From positions 22,732 through 86,731 of the forward strand of contig CAUEYX010000010.1 of assembly GCA_959022495.1 (NCBI GenBank): 64,000 nt of DNA, read 5' to 3'. This document shows, in pieces, positions 49,429 through 57,800 of this stretch. The notes under the pieces are model-generated. The model searched no databases and was not told the DNA's origin. It worked only from the letters and a program-made list of their open reading frames with translations. Numbering within the stretch: the stretch's first letter is position 1; the number at the start of each line of letters is the position of its first letter. The stretch comes from an uncultured Lachnospiraceae bacterium. GTDB lineage: Bacteria; Bacillota; Clostridia; Lachnospirales; Lachnospiraceae. A program made the translations under genes and the position numbers.

Positions 49429-49902
49429 TCACTGCCCGTGGCAGACGGATTCTTTTTCTTTGACCATAACATAATTGGTCAAAAATATCCCCCCGCGTTC
49501 CACCTGCTGCTCTTTCTCCACCCGATATCCTCTCCCTGCAAAAAACGGCCTTGCCGTGATGGATGCATGTGTCGTATAGACGGGCGCGCGGACTGCCCCT
49601 TCCAGCTCGTCACAGAGAGCCGCAGCGACTCCTCTGCGCTGAAAATCTTTATGTACGTACAGCCTGTCCAAGTATCCCGTGTCATCCATATCCCCGAATC
49701 CGGCGATCCGGTCATCTATCACGGCGACGAATGTATAATGTTTCTGAAAGGATCGGTCCCATGCCTCCAGATCCACGCATCCTGACGCCCATGCATTCAG
49801 CTGTTCTTCTGTGTAGTCCCGCGCATTTACGGTATGGACTGTGTCGTAAAAAAGCTGTGCGAGACATGCGCAGTCCGTACTTTTGTATTTTCTTATCATC
49901 AT
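49429..49902 (-). CDS. GNAT-family N-acetyltransferase
   Basis: Protein of 157 residues. It starts MIRKYKSTDCACLAQLFYDT and shows the GNAT acetyl-CoA region YLDRLYVHKDFQRRGVAAAL (residues about 80-99), with the Arg/Gly-rich pyrophosphate loop. A C-terminal FFAGRGYRVEKEQQV and NYVMVKE are typical of the YafP-like group. The start at 49902 (ATGATG) follows GAGGG. Substrate unknown. Confidence 0.88.
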   Translation of the reverse strand: MMIRKYKSTDCACLAQLFYDTVHTVNARDYTEEQLNAWASGCVDLEAWDRSFQKHYTFVAVIDDRIAGFGDMDDTGYLDRLYVHKDFQRRGVAAALCDELEGAVRAPVYTTHASITARPFFAGRGYRVEKEQQVERGGIFLTNYVMVKEKESVCHGQ

Positions 49903-49954
49903 TTTCTTTCCCTCTTTTCGCTTCCTGTCCATTTTAGCACAGTGAAATATGTCT

Positions 49955-49990
49955 GACAAGAAAAGACCCCGCGGCTTTCCGCCGCGGAGC
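49955..49990 (-). terminator. Terminator after the first NlpC/P60 gene
   Basis: A GC-rich seven-base stem (CCGCGGC at 49969-49975 with GCCGCGG at 49981-49987) and five-base loop is followed on the minus strand by TCTTTTCTTGT. It lies 45 bases after the hydrolase stop. Confidence 0.65.
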
Positions 49991-50031
49991 CCTCTGTCCC
50001 TCTGTATGTTTCTTTCTCTCTGTGCCACCCA

Positions 50032-51204
50032 TTAGTAACGGACGTAAATCATGCCGCTCTGCACCGGCCCGATAATCACGCCGATCCCATAATCCGCGGC
50101 GTGGATCATCTGGCCATTTCCTATGTAGATACCGCAGTGTCCCGCATTTACGCACACATCACCGGGCTGAGGACTGCTCACCTGCGGCCATCCCAGGAAC
50201 GTATAAGTATTCCCCAGCCGCTGATACTGTCCCGTCAGGCAGTATGCCACAAATCCGGAGCAGTCAAACAATCCCGGACTGCATGCGCCCATGCTGTACT
50301 CGGCTTTCCCGACCCAGTTGTACGCGCGGTCCACGATGGCATTTCCCGTCACCACGTCATAGGACGGTTCTGTGTAACCCGGGCTGCTGCCCCCGGTATT
50401 TCCCGACGTACCGCCTCCGGTGTTCCCCGCTGTACCGCCCCCGGTATTTCCTGTTGTACCGTTTCCGGTGTTTCCTCCGGTACTGCCCTGATTCGTGCCG
50501 CCTCCGTTTGTGGTGCTGTTACTGCTGTTATTGTTTTTATCCGCCGCTGCCGCCTTGACCGCCGCGGCTTCCTCAGCTGCCTTCCGCTGTTCCTCTGCCT
50601 TTCTCGCAGCCTCCTGGATCATGACGTCCAGATTGGAAATCTCATCTCTCTTGGATGAAATGGTCTCGTTGAGTTCCGCCTGCTGCGCCTCATATTCCTT
50701 TTCCGTGGCTTTTAGATTCTCCATCTCCTTCTCCAGTGTTTCCTGGAGATCCTCGATCTTCGCCACTGTATCCGCATACTCCTGAAGCTGGGCCCGGTCA
50801 TACTCGTGTACTTTCTGCGCGTATTCCGCCTGTGAGAGCATGTCCGAAAATGTACCGGATGACAGCACCTTCTCCATCTGCGCGCTGCTGCCGCCGGACT
50901 CATACATGTATTTGATCCGAAGCTTCATCGCTTCATACTGCTGTTCCTTTTTCTCTTCGGACTCCTGAAGGTCCGCTTCCGCCTGTGTGATCTCCTGCCC
51001 GGTATGAATCAGTTCTGTCTCCAGCTCGCTGGCTTTTGTAACCAAAGCGTCCAGCTGAGCCTGAAGGTCTCCCAGCTCGTCCTGGACGCCCTCTTTCTGG
51101 TCTTCCAGTTCATCCTGAGTCGGTTCCGCATACACTGGACTCACAGCCAGTGAGCAGGTGAGGACTGCCGCAAAAAACGCGCGATGTACTTTTTTTAATT
51201 TCAT
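50032..51204 (-). CDS. Secreted NlpC/P60 peptidoglycan hydrolase, first paralog
   Basis: Exported cell-wall hydrolase of 390 residues. The signal peptide (about 1-26, MKLKKVHRAFFAAVLT... with VYA/E cleavage) precedes a long coiled coil (about 27-225) rich in Glu, Gln and Lys heptads. A disordered Gly/Thr/Asn linker (about 226-275) built from 24-base DNA repeats follows, then a C-terminal NlpC/P60 domain. The catalytic Cys is in FDCSGFVAY and the His in AGHCGIYIG and MIHAADYG. The coiled coil may act as a FtsEX-type regulatory region. ATG 51204 has GGAGAG ahead. Confidence 0.92.
   Translation of the reverse strand: MKLKKVHRAFFAAVLTCSLAVSPVYAEPTQDELEDQKEGVQDELGDLQAQLDALVTKASELETELIHTGQEITQAEADLQESEEKKEQQYEAMKLRIKYMYESGGSSAQMEKVLSSGTFSDMLSQAEYAQKVHEYDRAQLQEYADTVAKIEDLQETLEKEMENLKATEKEYEAQQAELNETISSKRDEISNLDVMIQEAARKAEEQRKAAEEAAAVKAAAADKNNNSSNSTTNGGGTNQGSTGGNTGNGTTGNTGGGTAGNTGGGTSGNTGGSSPGYTEPSYDVVTGNAIVDRAYNWVGKAEYSMGACSPGLFDCSGFVAYCLTGQYQRLGNTYTFLGWPQVSSPQPGDVCVNAGHCGIYIGNGQMIHAADYGIGVIIGPVQSGMIYVRY
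50389..50482. repeat. 24-base repeats coding the Gly/Thr-rich linker
   Basis: Four consecutive units of 22-24 bases (50389-50410, 50411-50434, 50435-50458, 50459-50482) share CCGGTGTTTCC-like cores and code GNTGGGT-type residues in the linker of the first NlpC/P60 protein. The paralog at 51923 lacks this block and has an Asn-rich stretch instead, so the linker has evolved by repeat expansion. Confidence 0.75.
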
Positions 51205-51254
51205 CTCTCCGCCTTTCCCTGTTTTGTTATCCAGTTCCACGTACATGTATGTAA

Positions 51255-51310
51255 ATTATAATAAAAAGCCGTCGAAATTTCAATGTGCTTTTAATAATTC
51301 CGTAATATTT
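51255..51310 (-). promoter_or_regulatory. Promoter and upstream box of the first NlpC/P60 gene
   Basis: On the minus strand TTGAAA (51278-51283) and TATAAT (51255-51260) are 17 bases apart, 44 bases from the start codon. The 13-base box AAATATTACGGAA (minus strand, 51298-51310) begins 15 bases upstream of the -35. The same box at the same distance occurs ahead of the paralog. Confidence 0.75.
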
Positions 51311-51412
51311 CACAAACCGCGCACCATTGTTCACACCCAGCGCAATTGCTTTTCCGCCCACATTTATGTTATCCTGTTCCTGGAAAAGAAACAGCAATGG
51401 AGGTATTTGAAT

Positions 51413-51778
51413 ATGAAGTTTACATTCGCGCACAATAACCTCAATGTCTTTGACCTTGAGAAATCCCTGAATTTCTATGAGGAGGCGCTGGGCCTTACTG
51501 TCACCCGCACCAAAGAAGCGGACGACGGAAGTTTCAAGCTTGTCTATCTCGGGGACGGAACCACTCCCCACCTGCTTGAACTGACATGGCTGCGGGATAT
51601 GGAGCGCCCTTATAATCTGGGAGACAATGAGATCCATCTCGCCTTTGTAACAGACGACTTTGACGCCGCTCATGAGAAACACAAAGAAATGGGCTGCATC
51701 TGTTTCGAAAATCCCGGGATGGGAATCTATTTCATCTCCGACCCGGACGGCTACTGGCTGGAGATCGTACCGGCATAA
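51413..51778 (+). CDS. gloA: Glyoxalase-family protein (lactoylglutathione lyase-like)
   Basis: VOC-superfamily protein of 121 residues, probably a cytoplasmic metalloenzyme dealing with methylglyoxal or a related aldehyde. It begins FAHNNLNVFDLEKSLNFYEE with the metal-binding His at the N-terminal position, HLLELTWL in the middle, NEIHLAFVTDDF with a second His and ISDPDGYWLEIVPA at the C terminus. AATGGAGG precedes ATG 51413. A weak promoter TTGCTT-N17-TTATCC (51346-51374) may serve it. Confidence 0.82.
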   Translation: MKFTFAHNNLNVFDLEKSLNFYEEALGLTVTRTKEADDGSFKLVYLGDGTTPHLLELTWLRDMERPYNLGDNEIHLAFVTDDFDAAHEKHKEMGCICFENPGMGIYFISDPDGYWLEIVPA

Positions 51779-51816
51779 CAGACAGGACATTTACACCGTC
51801 CAGTCCGCGCTCCAGG

Positions 51817-51862
51817 AAAAACAGGAGCTCCGCGCGAAGCACGGAACCCCTGTTTTTTCTTT
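51817..51862. terminator. Bidirectional terminator between gloA and the second NlpC/P60 gene
   Basis: An imperfect stem (ACAGG...CCTGT ends, CTCCGCGC/GCACGGAA inner part) is flanked by AAAA on one side and TTTTTTCTTTCC on the other, so U tracts occur in both directions. It lies between two converging genes. Confidence 0.7.
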
Positions 51863-51922
51863 CCTTATCTAATTTTCTGCTGCCTCTGTCTGATCCTTTC
51901 TCTCTCCTTACGGAAATACAGC

Positions 51923-52984
51923 TTAATAACGGACATAAACCATGCCGCTCTGTACTGGTCCGATGATAACGCCGATGCCCACATCCGCACAGTGGATCAT
52001 CTGACCGTTTCCTATGTAAATGCCGCAGTGGCTTGAATTCACGCACACATCTCCCGGCTGGGGATCGCTGACCCTCGGCCATCCAAGGAATGTCGTCGTA
52101 TTGCCGAGACGGGCATAATTGCCGGTCAGGCAGTACGCCACGAATCCGGAACAGTCAAATGCGCCCGGGCTGCACGCGCCCCACACATACTCCGCTTTTC
52201 CAATGTAGCTGTAAGCGCGATCCACGACCGCATTACCGGTAACCGCATTGTAGGCCGGAGGTGTGTAGCCGGAGCCGCCTCCACTGTTGTTATTATTATT
52301 TGTAGTATTGTTATTGACCACATTATTCTGCGCCGCCCGCCGCGCGGCTTCTTCTGCTGCCTTACGCTCTTCCTCGGCTTTTCTTGCGGCCTCCTGGATC
52401 ATCTCATCCAGGTTGGAAATTTCATCCTGCTTGGAAGCAATCGTCTCGTTCAGCTTCTCCTGCTGGGCATCATACTCCGCTTCCGTCGCCTGAAGGTTCT
52501 CCATCTCTTTTTCCAGTTCTGCCTGGAGATCCTCGATCTCTGTCACGGTATCCGCGTATTCCTGAAGCTGCTGCCGGTCATACTCGTGTACCTTCTGGGA
52601 ATACTCCGCCTGGGTCAGGGCATCGGATATACTTCCCGACGATACGACTTTCTCCATAGTGGCTGTACCGCTTCCCGACTCATACATGAACTTAATGCGG
52701 AGTTTCATTGCCTCATACTGCTCTTCCTTCTTCGCCTCAGCAGCCTCCAGATCCTTCTCCGCCTGGGTGATCTGCTGACCAGTGCTGATTAATTCATCTT
52801 CCAGCTCGCTGGATTTCACGATCAGCTCGTTAAGCTCCGCCTGAAGATCTCCCAGTTCATTCTGGGCAGCCTCCTTCTGACCCTCAAGCTCTTCCTGGGT
52901 CGGATCAGCCAATACAGGCGTCACCGCCAGTGAGCAGGTGAGTGCGGCGGCGATAAACGCGCTATGTACTTTCTTTAACTTCAT
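51923..52984 (-). CDS. Secreted NlpC/P60 peptidoglycan hydrolase, second paralog
   Basis: Exported protein of 353 residues, closely similar to the gene at 50032 along its length. It has a signal peptide (about 1-26, cleavage at VLA/D), a coiled coil (about 27-210), a short Asn/Gly linker and a C-terminal NlpC/P60 domain. Catalytic residues are Cys in FDCSGFVAY and His in SSHCGIYIG and MIHCADVG. The linker is much shorter and lacks the 24-base repeats. ATG 52984 gives a 134-base leader. The duplication is likely old enough for the linkers to diverge. Confidence 0.92.
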   Translation of the reverse strand: MKLKKVHSAFIAAALTCSLAVTPVLADPTQEELEGQKEAAQNELGDLQAELNELIVKSSELEDELISTGQQITQAEKDLEAAEAKKEEQYEAMKLRIKFMYESGSGTATMEKVVSSGSISDALTQAEYSQKVHEYDRQQLQEYADTVTEIEDLQAELEKEMENLQATEAEYDAQQEKLNETIASKQDEISNLDEMIQEAARKAEEERKAAEEAARRAAQNNVVNNNTTNNNNNSGGGSGYTPPAYNAVTGNAVVDRAYSYIGKAEYVWGACSPGAFDCSGFVAYCLTGNYARLGNTTTFLGWPRVSDPQPGDVCVNSSHCGIYIGNGQMIHCADVGIGVIIGPVQSGMVYVRY

Positions 52985-53124
52985 TTTTTCACCTTTCCTT
53001 ATTTAATTATCTATGTCCCCACACAGGTGCATAATACAACAGAAAAAAAGGTTTTTCAACCGTATTCCCGAAAAAAATGTATCTGAGGAGTAAATGCGAA
53101 CCTTACTTTTCCTATATGTAATAG

Positions 53125-53180
53125 ATTATAATAAATTTACCCCTGAATTTCAATATATATTTAACATTTCCGTAATATTT
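53125..53180 (-). promoter_or_regulatory. Promoter and upstream box of the second NlpC/P60 gene
   Basis: On the minus strand TTGAAA (53148-53153) and TATAAT (53125-53130) are 17 bases apart, and the 13-base box AAATATTACGGAA (53168-53180) begins 15 bases upstream of the -35. Box, spacing and promoter agree with those of the paralog at 51255-51310. The leader between promoter and start is about 134 bases and contains no recognised element. Confidence 0.75.
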
Positions 53181-53204
53181 GTACAAATTTCCAGCTCATA
53201 ATAG

Positions 53205-53262
53205 AATATGCCGGGACAGGATCTGCCGCCGCAAAATCCCTTCCCGGCATAATTCGTTTTTT
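53205..53262 (-). terminator. Possible terminator after gltD
   Basis: ATGCCGGGA pairs with TCCCGGCAT around a 26-base loop, beginning 28 bases after the gltD stop on the minus strand. The U tract on this strand is poor; on the plus strand a run of T follows. It is probably a weak minus-strand terminator. The rest of the 300-base gap is AT-rich and carries the NlpC promoter. Confidence 0.4.
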
Positions 53263-53290
53263 TCTGCAGTTTTTCTCCTCCCGCGTCTGA

Positions 53291-54814
53291 TTACTGGATA
53301 ATCAGATTGGTGTACCCCATCAAGCTTTCATCTACTTCTCTGGCCGCTTCGCGCCCTTCCCGGATGGCCCACACGACCAGGGACTGTCCTCTGTGCATGT
53401 CGCCTGTGACAAATATATTTTTTATATTTGTCGCGTATCTTCCCGCTTCTGTCCTCACATTGGTGCGCCCGTCGGTCTCCACGCCAAAAGATTTGGTCAC
53501 ATAATTCTCGCTTCCTAAGAATCCTGCTGCAATAAGGACAAGATCCGTCTCCACTGTGTACTCACTTCCCGGGATCTCCGCCATCATCATCCTGTTGGTC
53601 TGCTCGTCCTTTCTGCTCTCCAGCTTCACGAGCACCGCCTTGCACACCCTGCCTTTTTTATCCTTGACAAATTCCTTCACCGTGGTGGTGTACACACGGG
53701 GATCTTCCCCGAATACGGCGATGGCTTCCTGCTGGCCGTAATCGGTCTTGCAGACCTTGGGCCATTCCGGCCAGGGGTTATTCTGTGCCCTCGCGTCGGG
53801 CGCCTTGGGCATCATCTCCAGCTGAAGCACGGACTTGGCTCCGTGGCGGATGGAGGTTCCCACACAGTCATTTCCCGTGTCGCCTCCGCCGATGACCAGC
53901 ACTTTTTTCCCTTCCGCGGAAATGTAAGAACCTTTCTTCGCCCGTGCAAGGTCCTTAGCTTCTGTCTGCCCTGCTTCCGTCCAAAGAGCTTTTGTCGTGG
54001 ATTTTAAGAAATCCACCGCGAAATAGATTCCTTCCGCATCCCTTCCCGGCACTTTGATGTCCCTGGGATTGGACGCGCCGCATGCCAGGATCACCCTGTC
54101 ATATTCCTTCAAAAGCTGGGCCGGCTTTACGTCTCTGCCCACATTACAGTTGAAACGGAACTGGACACCCTCTTCTTCCATGATCGCCAGCCTGCGGTCG
54201 ATATACTGCTTCTCCAGCTTCATGTTGGGGATGCCGTAGCGCAGCAGCCCGCCCGCCTTATCCTCCCGCTCGAACACCGTCACCTGATGCCCCCTGCGGT
54301 TTAAGAGATCCGCAGCCGCAAGTCCGGAAGGGCCGGACCCGATGACTGCTACCTTCTTGCCTGTGCGCACCTTGGGCGGACGCGCCTTGGCATAGCCCTT
54401 TTCATAGGCATTTTCAATGATGGCGTACTCGTTGCTCTTGGTCGCCACCGGCTCCTCATTGAGCCCGCTGGTGCAGGCATTCTCGCAGAGCGCCGGGCAG
54501 ACTCTGGAAGTAAATTCCGGGAAGTTGTTGGTCTTCACGAGACGATAGTACGCCTCCTCCCAGTTCCCGTTATAGATCAGGTCATTCCACTCCGGCACAA
54601 GGTTGTGGAGCGGACATCCGCTCGCCATGCCCATCAGATTTAAGCCGGACTGGCAGAAGGGGACGCCGCACGCCATGCAGCGCGCCCCCTGAAGCTCCTG
54701 CTCCTCTTTACTAAGCGGCGTGTGGAATTCTTTAAAATGCCTGATCCGCTCAAGCGGTGATTCCGCTGTCTTATCTTTTCTCGCATAATCCATAAATCCT
54801 GTTGGTTTTCCCAT
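53291..54814 (-). CDS. gltD: Glutamate synthase small subunit (NADPH-type)
   Basis: Flavoprotein of 507 residues that passes electrons to the large subunit. It opens MGKPTGFMDYARKDK, with an N-terminal Cys-rich region CMACGVPFCQSG and ENACTSGL for 4Fe-4S clusters. The FAD motif VIGSGPSGLAAADLLNRRGH lies near 157-176, and the NAD(P) motif VLVIGGGDTGNDCVGTS near 308. GGAGG precedes ATG 54814. It is co-transcribed after gltB with a 12-base gap. Confidence 0.94.
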   Translation of the reverse strand: MGKPTGFMDYARKDKTAESPLERIRHFKEFHTPLSKEEQELQGARCMACGVPFCQSGLNLMGMASGCPLHNLVPEWNDLIYNGNWEEAYYRLVKTNNFPEFTSRVCPALCENACTSGLNEEPVATKSNEYAIIENAYEKGYAKARPPKVRTGKKVAVIGSGPSGLAAADLLNRRGHQVTVFEREDKAGGLLRYGIPNMKLEKQYIDRRLAIMEEEGVQFRFNCNVGRDVKPAQLLKEYDRVILACGASNPRDIKVPGRDAEGIYFAVDFLKSTTKALWTEAGQTEAKDLARAKKGSYISAEGKKVLVIGGGDTGNDCVGTSIRHGAKSVLQLEMMPKAPDARAQNNPWPEWPKVCKTDYGQQEAIAVFGEDPRVYTTTVKEFVKDKKGRVCKAVLVKLESRKDEQTNRMMMAEIPGSEYTVETDLVLIAAGFLGSENYVTKSFGVETDGRTNVRTEAGRYATNIKNIFVTGDMHRGQSLVVWAIREGREAAREVDESLMGYTNLIIQ

Positions 54815-54826
54815 TTTTCACGCCTC

Positions 54827-57800
54827 CTATCTTCCGTTCTTTACCATATTAAAAGCTTCGATCTGGGCTTTCTCCCTGCTTAAGCCCTTTTCTTCCATCT
54901 GGATGATGGCTGACATCATCTTCTCATAGTCCTCCGGGATGATCTTCTTGAACTTGGGAAGATACTCTTCAAAATGATCGAGAATGCGTTTTCCGACTTC
55001 CGAGTTCGTATAGGACACATGCTCCTGTATCATCCCCTTTAACTCCTGGACATCGTACTTGTCTGTCACTCTCTTGATCTTGACCATCGCCTTATTGACC
55101 CGGGTATAAAGGGTGCTGTCCATATCCAGCACATAGGCAACACCGCCGCTCATCCCGGCGGCAAAGTTCTTACCCACCTGACCTAAAACGACCACACATC
55201 CCCCGGTCATGTATTCACATCCGTGGTCTCCCACGCCTTCCACGACCGCGCGCACGCCGGAGTTTCGCACGCAGAAGCGCTCTCCCGCGACTCCGCTGAC
55301 ATAGGCCTTTCCGCTGGTCGCCCCGTAGAACGCCACGTTCCCGATGATGATATTTTCATCAGACCGAAATGCCGCTCCCTTCGGCGGGTAGACGACCAGT
55401 TTGCCGCCGGATAAGCCCTTGCCGAAATAATCATTGCTGTCGCCGGTCAGCTCCAGCGTCAGTCCCTTCGGGATGAAGGCACCGAAGCTCTGTCCGCCCG
55501 CTCCGTGGCACTTGATGACAAAGCTGTCTTCCTCAAGTCCGTCCGGGTATCTCCTTGTGATCTCAGATCCGAAGATGGTTCCGAAGGTACGGTCTGTGTT
55601 GGTCACATCCACCTCGATGCTGCGCTTCTGCCCCTTTTCCAGCGCCGGGAGGAGCTGTTTTGCCAGTACCCGTTCATCCAGCGTCTTCTCCAGTTCGAAG
55701 TCATACACCTTCTTCGGGTCAAAGATCATGCCCTTCTTCTGCTTCTCATACGGGTTGTACAGGATGCCGCTCAGGTCAAGCGCCGCCGCTCTTGCTGATG
55801 TGGGATCGTCCTTTACTTTCAGAAGATCTGTGCGGCCCACCAGCTCATCCACTGTGCGCACGCCCAGCTTCGCCATGTATTCTCTTAATTCTTCCGCGAT
55901 AAAACGCATGAAGTTCATCACGTATTCCGGCTTGCCCGCGAAACGCTTGCGAAGCTCCGGGTTCTGTGTCGCCACGCCCACCGGGCAGGTGTCCAGGTTG
56001 CAGACACGCATCATGACACAGCCCATAGTCACAAGGGGCGCTGTGGCGAATCCGAATTCCTCGGCTCCTAAGAGCGCCGCGATGGCAACGTCACGCCCGC
56101 TCATGAGCTTTCCGTCCGTCTCGATGCGCACCCGCTGGCGCAGCCCGTTCTCGATCAGGGTCTGGTGTGTCTCCGCAAGGCCAAGCTCCCAGGGAAGCCC
56201 TGCGTTCTGGATGGAGCTTCTCGGCGCCGCCCCGGTCCCTCCGTCATACCCGGAAATGAGGATCACGCCTGCGCCGGCTTTTGCCACGCCTGCCGCGACG
56301 GTTCCCACGCCTGCTTCGGATACCAGCTTCACAGAGATCCTTGCCTTTTTGTTTGCATTTTTACAGTCGTAAATAAGCTGCGCCAGGTCTTCGATGGAGT
56401 AGATGTCATGGTGCGGCGGCGGTGAGATCAGGCTCACGCCGGGTGTGGAATGGCGGGTCTTCGCGATCCACGGATAGACCTTCCCTCCCGGCAGGTGTCC
56501 GCCCTCGCCGGGCTTCGCGCCCTGCGCCATCTTGATCTGGATCTCCTGCGCGCTGACCAGGTAACGGCTCGTCACGCCGAACCGTCCGGATGCCACCTGC
56601 TTGATGGCAGAGCAGCGGTCCGTATCCAGACGCTCGATCTCCTCTCCGCCTTCTCCGGAATTGGATTTCCCGTGGAGACGGTTCATGGCGACTGCCAGCG
56701 TCTCATGGGCTTCTTTTGAAATCGAACCGTAGGACATCGCCCCTGTCTTGAATCTGGTGACAATGGAATCCACGCTCTCTACTTCCTCGATGGGCACGCC
56801 CTTCTTCGGATAGTTGAAGTCCAGCTGTCCTCTTAAGCTGACCTTCTCTTCCTCCGCGTCCACCATCTTCGTGTATTCCTTGAACATGCCATAGTCCCCG
56901 CGCCTTGTGGACTGCTGGAGCATATGGATGGTCTGCGGGTTGTAGAGATGCTCCTCCCCGCCGCTCTTATATTTGTGCCGCCCCACGCTGTCCAGCGTCA
57001 TATCGCCGTCCAGTCCCAGCGGGTCAAATGCCTGGGTGTGGAACGCGGTGTAGTCCTCCGCGATCTCCTCGATGCCGATGCCGCCCACACGGCTGACGGT
57101 ATCTGTAAAATGCTGGTCAATGAACTCTTTTTTCAGTCCGATCGCCTCGAAGATCTTCGCGCCCTGGTAAGACTGGATGGTGGAGATACCCATCTTGGAC
57201 GCGATCTTGATGATCCCGTGGATGATTGCGCTGTTGTAGTCGTCCACCGCCGCGTAATAGTCCTTGTGGAGCAGCCTCGCCTCGATAAGCTGACGGATGG
57301 ATTCATGCGCCAGGTACGGGTTGATGGCGCAGGCGCCGTACCCCAGGAGTGTCGCGAAGTGGTGTACTTCCCTGGGCTCCCCACTCTCCAGAATCATAGC
57401 TACCGATGTTCTTTTCTTCGTGCGTACAAGGTGCTGCTGCAGTCCGGATACCGCCAGAAGAGACGGGATCGCCACATGGTACTCATCCACCTCACGGTCA
57501 CTCAGGATAAGAATATTCGCTCCCTCGCGGATCACACGGTCTACCTCCACAAAAAGATATTCCAGCGCTTTGGCAAGGCTTGTATTCTTGTAATAGGTGA
57601 TGGGGATCTCCGCTACCTTGAAGCCCTCCACCTTCATATTCTTGATCTTTAAGAGGTCTGTGTTCGTCAGGATCGGATTGTTGACCCTGAGCATCTTACA
57701 GTTCTCTTCCTTCTTCTCCAGCAGGTTGCCGTCCCGTCCGATGTAAGTGGTCGTGGATGTCACGATCTCCTCACGGATGGCATCGATGGGCGGGTTCGTC

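Noticed and set aside
55434..56372. Long plus-strand open frame of about 312 codons across the glutamate synthase large subunit gene
   Set aside because: It lies wholly opposite a well-conserved gene, has a Ser/Pro/Arg-rich composition and no ribosome site, and is explained by codon use of gltB.
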